Source of the DNA: Notolepis coatsorum
Lineage: Eukaryota; Chordata; Actinopteri; Aulopiformes; Paralepididae
DNA: 64,000 bases
NCBI GenBank assembly: GCA_963971535.1
Contig: OZ020590.1
Location: 155,727,230 to 155,791,229 of the forward strand
Direction: 5' to 3'
The stretch's first letter is position 1. Every line of letters begins with the position of its first letter. The position numbers were made by a program, and so were the translations under genes. The notes below the pieces were generated by a model. It searched no databases, was not told the DNA's origin, and was given only the letters and a program-made list of their open reading frames with translations. Below are positions 55,446 through 64,000 of the stretch, piece after piece.

Positions 55446-55920
55446 TTTTCAGAGCCATTCATTTTCAGTACCACTTCTGGCTTTTTAGAATTCAGCCACA
55501 TTTTGCAATGTTTTGACCTATGATTGGTATGTGTGTACAACTTAAAGGTGCTATAGATAAAACGTAAAAAAAAAAGTATTTAGAGTAATCATTAAATAAA
55601 AATAAGAATATATCTACAGAACTTTTAGAAAGGTGTGGAATAAACTTTTTATTTTGTATTAATTAATTTATAATTCAAATAACATTCTAAAGTCAATGTT
55701 GTTGTTTACATGTTGCATGCATGTATCCCCTCCCTGCTTTCCATTTCCCCACGTGGAATGCACCTGATTGGACAAATGACATGCTGCTGGTGCTCTAGTG
55801 CGACATCTAGTGCTGCATTTAAATAATGTAAAAGCAAGGCTCTGGGGCAAGAAGGACATGGAAGGTCAGTGAACAGCAAATTTTTTATATATTTAGTTAT
55901 TTAGATTGTAGAGGTATTAG
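55446..55920. other. Unassigned sequence, MITE-like
   Basis: ACTTAAAGGTGCTATAGATA at 55540 resembles the end of the TTAA-flanked MITE at 24352. GTGCTCTAGTGCGACATCTA at 55790 is a motif common in such elements. No gene was recognised. Confidence 0.45.
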
Positions 55921-56881
55921 TAATGTTTCAATGTAACCTTGGAGAGGTATTAGTAATGTTTCAATGTAACTTTGGAGAGGTATTAGTAATGTTTCAATGT
56001 AACTTTGGAGAGGTATTAGTAATGTGTCAATGTAACTTTGGAGAGGTATTAGTAATGTTTCAATGTAACTTTGGAGAGGTATTAGTAATGTGTCAATGTA
56101 ACTTTGGAGAGGTATTAGTAATGTTTCAATGTAACATTGGAGAGGTATTAGTAATGTTTCAATGTAACATTGGAGAGGTATTAGTAATGTGTCAATGTAA
56201 CATTGGAGAGGTATTAGTAATGTTTCAATGTAACATTGGAGAGGTATTAGTAATGTTTCAATGTAACATTGGAGAGGTATTAGTAATGTTTCAATGTAAC
56301 ATTGGAGAGGTATTAGTAATGTTTCAATGTAGCTTTGGAGATATATTAGTAATGTTTCAATGTAACTTTGGAGAGGTATTAGTAATGTTTCAATGTAACT
56401 TTGGAGAGGTATTAGTAATGTTTCAATGTAGCTTTGGAGAGATATTAGTAATGTTTCACTGTAACTTTGGAGAGGTATTAGTAATGTTTAAATGTAACAT
56501 TGGAGAGGTATTAGTAATGTTTCACTGTAACTTTGGAGAGGTATTAGTAATGTTTCACTGTAACTTTGGAGAGATATTAGTAATGTTTCACTGTAACTTT
56601 GGAGAGGTATTAGTAATGTTTAAATGTAACATTGGAGAGGTATTAGTAATGTTTCAATGTAACTTTGGAGAGGTATTAGTAATGTTTAAATGTAACATTG
56701 GAGAGGTATTAGTAATGTTTCAATGTAACATTGGAGAGGTATTAGTAATGTTTCAATGTAACTTTGGAGAGGTATTAGTAATGTTTCACTGTAACTTTGG
56801 AGAGGTATTAGTAATGTTTCACTGTAACTCTGGAGAGATATTAGTAATGTTTCAATGTAACTTTGGAGAGGTATTAGTAAT
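55921..56881. repeat. 33-bp minisatellite, about 29 copies
   Basis: The unit contains AATGTTTCAATGTAACTTTG and GAGAGGTATTAGT. Because 33 is a multiple of 3, one plus-strand frame stays open as repeats of MFQCNFGEVLV. Variants are only point changes at a few sites. I treat it as non-coding. Confidence 0.93.
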
Positions 56882-59800
56882 TGTTCTGAAGGATCAGATT
56901 AAACCGAATATATATATTTATTTATATATATTTAATTGTATTTGTATATCCCCTGATATCCCTTGTATATTCCTTGTACAATATGCATTGAATATCCCTT
57001 CTAGTCTACTGAACATCCCATAATAGTCTCCATTCTACCATTGGACGAGACCTTGGTGCCAGGTCGCCATACCCCTCAGACCAAGTTCAATCGTACCGCT
57101 CAACATGTATGGACAAGTCCTAGTTCCGCGTAGGAATATGTCTACCGCACCACTAATGGTACTATTTGTTCATAGTGCGTATATATACTGCGCTATTAAA
57201 GTAGAACTTTCCTTTTAGTCCAGTTCCTTACCCTCCAACAGAGTGACAGACGCAAAAGCCTCCCCGCGAACCACGTGTGGGCAGTAAGGCCAATTCGGCC
57301 CAGTATCGGCATTGAGACATCGTGTATATTAATATTTGAATAGTCATATTTGGCACTATATCGTCGAGTTGGACGTATTCTATTAAGCTAATAATAGTCT
57401 ATTCATATATAGTGCCTCGTGCGGTAAGAGTTCTATAGTAATCAGCACCCCCATCGTTTCGGGCATCAGCTGGACGCTTATCCAGGGTGGTTGACCCCAC
57501 GTGAAGCTGCACCCGAGGAGCTCCAGGCCAAAGAGCGAGTGGACCTGTATATTGGATTATTCTACCGACGACGGCTAGCCTTCCCCGGCTTGGATTATGC
57601 TTTGAGTACTTTGATTATTCTATGGATAAAGGCCAACACGGCGGTGTGTTGGAAATACCCCCCCCCGGAGAGGACGACAGGTGAGACGGCGCTCTGCACA
57701 GTGAGGTCGCCTCACGTCTCTCCGTCGTGGACCGGAGGACGCCGGCCACAGAGGGTCCAACTGCATTCATCTGTGGATCGAGGATCGTTGGGCACCGTGT
57801 CGCACAACTGTGGACTCTCCCAAGATACCCTCGGCCAGACGGGATCCAGCCAGTGACTCTCTAACCCCCCCCCCCCCTCCAGCTGTCCTACAAGCAGTCG
57901 GAACCTTCCCCTAGTGTATCCAGCTATATAATCATTCAAGTATCATCGCTATTGTTCCCTAAATATTCTAGGTTGTATATTTGCTTCCTGCGCAATCAGA
58001 GATTGGACATTCGATATTGATCTACCTACGAATACTCATTTGCCATAAAAGTGCATACTATTTCAAATCATAAATGTAATTAAGTGATCGTTGTACATAC
58101 CTTTTGCTATGTATTAAAACTCAAACTTTCGATTTGGTACATTTGTGTTGGATCCGTTTATCAGGTGGGAGTGTTCAACATATTCATACCTAGTACTGGG
58201 TGGCCAGAGTCTAAAGTACAAGAGGTAGTGGTAGTAAGTATCATATCTAACCATACAGTCAGGGAATTGTACCCCTCAGTTACAATTGGTCCTTCGAGCC
58301 GGAGGGTAATCAGTGTAATATTAATATAGTGTTATTAATATTAAAATGGCCTATGATGAACACTCCACGAAACGATCCTCCTAACCAACAACGCCCGCGG
58401 CGCAAACGACAGCTCCCTCAGTACCTAGAGGCTTACGCTGTCAGTCAACAACCTAGTCTTCTACCAACAGTAAACGCGGTAAAACTAGAAAGTAAAATTA
58501 TGTCTAACCCTAACGACCAGGCTACCCCGACCATAGAGGCCCCTATGGGTTCTAATGTAACTGACCAAGCTCACGGTGGGGACCAGGGGGAACCAGACAT
58601 GACTTTACACCCCGCCAATACCGAAGAAGTAGTCCCCGACGAGTCCCGGGAGGAAGACAACACTACCGAGAGAGAACTCGGCACGGAAGAAGATGAGGAG
58701 AGCACCGTGGAGATAGAGCTCCAAGACTCCGCACGGAGTACCCCAAGGGACGGCTCCCCTATACAACCGTCTTCTCCCAGCGAGGCAGAGAGGACACTAC
58801 AGCAGGCATTCCTCGTCAGCCTGAAAGCCTCTACTGAATGCGATAGACTCCAGGGTGAACGCGATCGATTGCAGATACAGCAACGGAGCGAAGAAGAGCA
58901 CATACGCCTGGAAATAAGACGCATTCAGATGGAAGAGAATATGGCAAGAGACCGGGCCGACGCCCAGCGCGCCGCCACCGGTGCCCAGAGAGAATCAGAT
59001 CTCACCAAGCGCGAAGACGAGCGCGACAGAGCACAAGCGCAACTAATAGAACAGCTGATCAGAAGGACAACACCCCCTCCCTCCACCAGAGGCTCCAGGA
59101 ACTCGTCTAGACATCACTCCAGGGCGGCATCCCCTAGCCGAGTAAGCGACCCTGAACTTGACCAACAGACGAGGTCTATACCCCCCGCAGACCCCCTTCC
59201 CCAACCGGTCCAAGCGAGACCCAGCCACCGGGAAGGAGCAGCATACACTGCGGAGAGGCTAAATCAGAGACTACAAGCCCTGGATGACCTAACGGAAGAC
59301 AAAGAGGAAGAGGAGGAGAACCACGCCCGACGACAGCACAGTACTCTACCGGACCAGGAGGTCCAGTACAGCCCAGGCTATACCCCCGCGGAGCTGCGCT
59401 ACAGACCCCCGACGCTATTCACGGGTGAGCACGACGCACGACCCGCACCGAGGAACAGCACCTGGACCAGCGGGCCATGGTACACAGCCGGTACCAGCCC
59501 ACGCCAAGGAGCAGGAGGAGACTCGCCTAGGAGGCCTCTCCCCCAACGCTCGCCGATGTATCAACAATCCGCGTCATACATTGGCACACCTATGGTACCA
59601 GACTTCACCCAGGAGAACCGGGCCCAGTATACGGAGCTCCGCATGTGTCTGGAGACAATGTTGGTGGATGTCATTGATGAACGCCATAAATACGCGATAC
59701 TACTGAAGCATTTAAAGGTACCCCGCGCGCACAACATAGCGCTCGCCTACGCCACTTCCACGACCCCATACACCGCAGCGCTGGTAGCGTTGGACCAGAG

Positions 59801-62800
59801 ATATGGACGTATATGGGATTACGTGATCCAGGAGATCAGGCACATCGACCGCCTACCCCCAGCAACAGACAATCGAGCACTGGACGACCTGTCCATCAGA
59901 GTGCAGTCCCTGGTAGGGATGCTGGGAGCGCAGAGGGAAAAGGGTAGGCATGAACTATACGCCAACTCAAATGTAGAGAGGATCTTGGAGAAGCTACCGC
60001 CCGCCCGACAGGAGCGCTTTAGGCGGCAGAGAGACCACCGAGACCCTAATGGCCCCGAACCGAACCTCCTCGATCTAGCCGACTTCCTGGCGAGAGAAGT
60101 CAGCAGCTTACGGCTAGATACATTCGGACAGAGCACCCCTGGCTCCAGAGAAGGAACCAGGAGACTAAATGATGGAAGAAGATCGGTGACTGTCATGCAC
60201 CAATCGGAGTCAGTGCCAAGCAGTAGGAGCCACAGTACCCCCTCAAGAAAGGAGAAGTGGAAGATAGTGTGCCCCTACTGTGAGAAAGAACACTGGCTGT
60301 CACAATGTGACTCATTCCCCAAGATGAATGCGGAGGAAGCGAGTCAATGGATAAAGTCCAACAGACGCTGTTTTCGCTGTGCGCGATCACACATGGCAGC
60401 CGAATGCCGCTTAAAGAAAAAGTGCAGTCGGTGCGATGGAGCCCATCTGGACATACTCCACGACAGTAACAGACGGCGGCCTCCACCCGCACCATCAAGC
60501 AGCAAAGCAAGCGTCATGTACATCGACCCCGCCAGCAGCAGCGGAGCCAGAGTGCTCTTAAAGGTAGTCCGTGTGACATTGAGCTACCAGAATAAAGTCA
60601 TGGACACTTACGCCGTCCTTGATGACGGGTCAGAGAAGACCCTTCTGCTCGCGTCCGCTGCGGCCCAGCTAGGGCTGCGGGGGAGCGAAAACCAAATGAC
60701 AATTCGGACAATAAGAAGAGATTTGAAAACGATAAAGGGCGAGAATGTCTCATTCTCTATCGCAGCAAGCGGCCAGCCCGAGCAACGGTACAGGATTACA
60801 GACGCTTTCACCAGCCAAGAAATAGGACTGTCGCGGTACACATACCCCGTAGCCAAGCTGATGGAGAAATATGTACATCTACGCAAGCTACCGATCCCAC
60901 TCATAGACGGTGCTACCCCGACACTGTTGATAGGCTCCGACCATGCAGACCTCATTGTCCCGATAGACCGGGTTCATACCGGACCCAGAGGCTGTCCTGC
61001 AGCAGTCGAGACCCGCCTAGGATGGACTCTCCAAGGCCCACTCGCCAAATCTCTCAACCGAACCACAGCCACTAGCTGTCTCCACTCCCGAGTCACAGAG
61101 GGAGACACCGCACTCCTGCAGCATGTAGAGAGGCTATGGACCTTAGAACAAATGCCCTTTAAGAACGAAAAGAAAGACATTCGCTCTAAAGACGACATCT
61201 ACGCCATTAACCTCCTCGAGACGGGAACAAAGAGAGTCCCAGTCAGCGGCGCGTTGAGATACGCCACGCCACTCCTGCGGCGGGAAGGGATGCCTACCTT
61301 TCACGCAAAGAAAGACGCCACAGAGCGGTACCTACTAAACACAGAGCGGCGCTTAGCCAAGGACCCCGCCCAAGAAAGTGTATACCGCGCTGAGATTGAG
61401 AAGCTCATCACAGCGGGACACGTCACAAAGATTGACATTAAAGAGGCCGACCAGACGACTGAATCGTGGTACGTGCCCCACCACAAGGTTCATCACAACG
61501 GCAAAGACCGCATCGTGTTTAACTGCAGCTACCAGATCGGATCCCAAAATCTGAATAAAGAGCTATTGCCCGGTCCTACACTCGGCCCCTCCCTACTAGG
61601 CGTACTACTCCGCTTCCGCCAGGACAAGGTGGCTATCAGCGGGGATATCAAAGGGATGTTCCTGCAGGTGAGATTAGTAGAGGAGGACAAGCCCCTGTTG
61701 CGGTTCCTATGGAGAGAGAGGCCAGGAGATGAGCACCCAGCCATCTACCAATGGGAAGTCCTCCCTTTCGGAACTACATGCAGCCCATGCTGTGCTACAT
61801 TTGCACTACAGAGACATGTCGCAGAGGACCCAGCAGCGGACGAAGAGGTCCGACACAGTGTGAAGAACAGCTTCTACGTAGATAACTGTCTACAAAGCGT
61901 TTCAACCCAGGAAGAAGCCGAGGCTCTCCTACTTAAACTCCGCGCCTCTCTGATCAAAGGCGGCTTTGATCTCAGGCAGTGGGCCAGCAGCGATCCGCAC
62001 GTACTGCGCAGCCTCTCCTCCGAGGACAAGGCAGCGAGCAGCGAGACCTGGATGGCCACAATCCCAGGAGAAGCCCAAGAGATGACACTAGGACTAGTGT
62101 GGCGCTTCAAAACAGATTCGCTCCACTATAGACACAAACCCCTGACCACGGAGCAGGGAAGGTCGACGGCAATACCGACCACCAGACGGAGTGTGTACAG
62201 AACACTCGCCCGACAATATGACCCGTTAGGATGTATACTACCGTACACCACCAGGGCAAAGATGATTGTACGAGCATTGTGGGACAAGGACCAGGGCTGG
62301 GACGACCCCATTCCCGCACACCTTGCATCCACCTGGAGAGAGTGGGAGATGGAACTCCACTCACTCCCAGGCGTTAATATACGCCGAAGCTACTTCCCAC
62401 CCACGGTGAGGCCAGAGACATGTAAAATGGATATACACGTCTTCAGTGACGCCTCCGAGGTCGCCTACGGATCAGTAGCCTACTTGCGGGCCCAAGAAGA
62501 GGGGGGAGAGATCTACACAGCATTCATCCTCGCCCGCTCGAGAATAGCCCCACGCAAGCAACAGTCTATCCCACGTCTAGAGCTCTGCGCAGCCCTCGCA
62601 GGAGCGCATCTAGCCACGCTCATCCAACGTGAGCTCACCATTCCGGTGCATAGAACAATCCTGTGGTCAGATTCCACGACAGTACTCGCCTGGATCAAAT
62701 CGGATTCATGCAAATACAAAGTCTTCGTGGGAGTCAGAGTCACTGAGATTCAAGAGTTAACCGGAGAGTTAACCGGAGAAGCAAACTGGCGCTATGTTGA

Positions 62801-64000
62801 TACAAAACACAACCCAGCTGACGTCATCACCCGGGGAATGTCCCTAGATGACTTAACCCGTCGTAACATCTACAGTGACGGACCAGCATTCCTCAAGCTC
62901 CCGGAAGGAGATTGGCCCACGCCCACCCCGAGGGAAGCAAGTGACGAGGAGGCTGAGAATAAGAAACCTATGTTCTGTGGATTGAGCACTGTTGTCTCCG
63001 CAGACCCCAACATAGACGATTGCATTACCATAGAGAGTGCGCAGCAACGGACATTCCTGCGGCACCACCCAGAGATTCAGTCCCCCGCTGATATGTCAGC
63101 AGCTGACTACGAGGAAGCAGAACTGCTTCTACTGCAACGAGCCCAGAGAGACTCGTTCCCCGATGAACTAGACTGTCTACAGGGAGGAAAGCCCGTCCCA
63201 TCAGACAGCAGATTGATTCATCTGGCCCCCGAGAGTGACACACATACCCTCATCAGAGTGGGTGGTCGCCTGCGGAGAGCCCCCAATTTACCGGATGACA
63301 TTAAGTACCCGATCGTATTGAACAGCCGACACAAGGTCACAGAGCTGATTATAAAGAAATACGACGAGGATGTACACCACGCAGGAGCAGAGAGAGTCTT
63401 CGCGGAGATCAGACGTCGTTACTGGATACTTCAAGGAAGAGAGGCGGTGCGACGCTTCCAGCGAACCTGTCTAGACTGCCGAAAGTGGCGCGCGCAGCCC
63501 AGCATACCACGGATGGCTGACCTACCTCCATGTCGCCTCCGACTCGGCGACAAGCCATTCCACTCAACAGGCATGGACTGTTTTGGCCCGCTGCACATAA
63601 AGAAAGGAAGAGGCACCGAGAAGCGGTGGGGTATTGTATTCAAATGCATGACCACCAGAGCGATACATATCGAGCTCCTTCCGACCATGAGCACAGACTC
63701 ATTCCTTATGGCCTTCCGAAGATTCACATCACGGAAAGGAAAACCGTCTACATTATTGTCCGATCACGGGACAAACTTCAAAGGCGGAGAAAGAGAGCTG
63801 AGGGAGAGCTTCCAAGCTATGGGCCCAGAACTTAAGACCCACCTCGCTCCAGCCCAGATTGACTTCCAATTCAACCCCCCAAACGCACCCCACTTCGGTG
63901 GAACTTGGGAACGAGAAGTACGTTCTATAAAGACAGCCCTGTACGCAGTACTTGGGGCCCAGACTGTGGCGGAAGAAGTCCTAATGACAGTCCTCACGGA
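56882..64000 (+). mobile_element. BEL/Pao LTR retrotransposon, looks whole, 3' part off the right edge
   Basis: This is an endogenous LTR element. The internal region carries, in BEL/Pao order, a gag-like region (about 58356-60180), CCHC-type zinc-knuckle motifs (60256-60470), an aspartic protease region (about 60560-60990), reverse transcriptase (about 61230-62100), RNase H (about 62420-62830) and the integrase zinc-binding and core domains (63200 onward). A probable 5' LTR with TG start, A/T-rich promoter-like stretches and short ORFs without meaning fills about 56882-58190. A primer-binding-site-like TGGGTGGCCAGAGTC follows at 58197. The LTR limits are inferred, because the 3' LTR is not in the window. 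The visible part looks whole, with no breaks noticed, which suggests a young insertion. It appears to have landed at the right end of, or within, the 33-bp minisatellite. Confidence 0.88.

Noticed and set aside
55923-57023. 366-codon repeat ORF
   Set aside because: It runs through a 33-bp minisatellite and out into the neighbouring LTR element, and no conserved family was recognised.
57491-57856. 121-codon plus-strand ORF left of the BEL internal region
   Set aside because: It lies within the presumed LTR, lacks any motif and is best read as chance.

Overview
This is nuclear DNA of a ray-finned fish (teleost). Three host genes have split exons with consensus splice sites and clear vertebrate orthology. 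Between them lies a dense mixture of teleost-type repeats: hAT MITEs, L2/CR1-like LINE 3' ends, tRNA-derived SINEs, piggyBac-like MITEs, minisatellites and a BEL/Pao element. The exact order cannot be fixed from the sequence. Nothing here looks prokaryotic, and there is no CRISPR array or operon.

Layout. (1) 1-2230: an interrupted LINE on the minus strand. (2) 2465-4999, minus strand: the 5' part of a kelch-like gene, best matched to klhl10. Its BTB/BACK exon is followed upstream by two tandem copies of the first coding exon, and the kelch repeats lie off the left edge. (3) 5404-12605: nested transposons and minisatellites. (4) 13345-19965, plus strand: a two-exon inward-rectifier K+ channel of the Kir3/GIRK type with an unusually long N-terminus and a 5.2-kb transposon-filled intron. 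(5) 20115-38485: intergenic repeats. (6) 38486-52964, minus strand: a complete four-exon msantd2 gene (561 codons plus stop) with a CpG-rich promoter carrying CRE, CCAAT and YY1 motifs. (7) 53215-56881: inverted repeats, telomere-like repeats and a 33-bp minisatellite. (8) About 56882 to the right edge: a BEL/Pao LTR retrotransposon that looks whole as far as it can be seen.

Most striking points. An hAT-like element at 43618-44541, bounded by an exact 8-bp target duplication and inserted in an msantd2 intron, carries what reads as the first coding exon of ppp1r21 with its splice donor, so it is a candidate transposon-captured host exon. The first coding exon of klhl10 is present twice, about 1 kb apart, each copy with its own ATG and GT donor. 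The Kir channel has an Arg directly before its TIGYG filter. Eight hAT-type copies keep exact 8-bp target duplications and two more have 7 of 8 bases matching, which points to recent bursts. There is also a 70-bp near-perfect palindrome and a telomere-like array held between inverted repeats.

The three host genes are not an evident functional unit: a BTB-kelch Cul3 adaptor known from the male germ line, a K+ channel, and a Myb/SANT-like nuclear protein. The window is best read as ordinary gene-poor teleost euchromatin heavily remodelled by mobile DNA.
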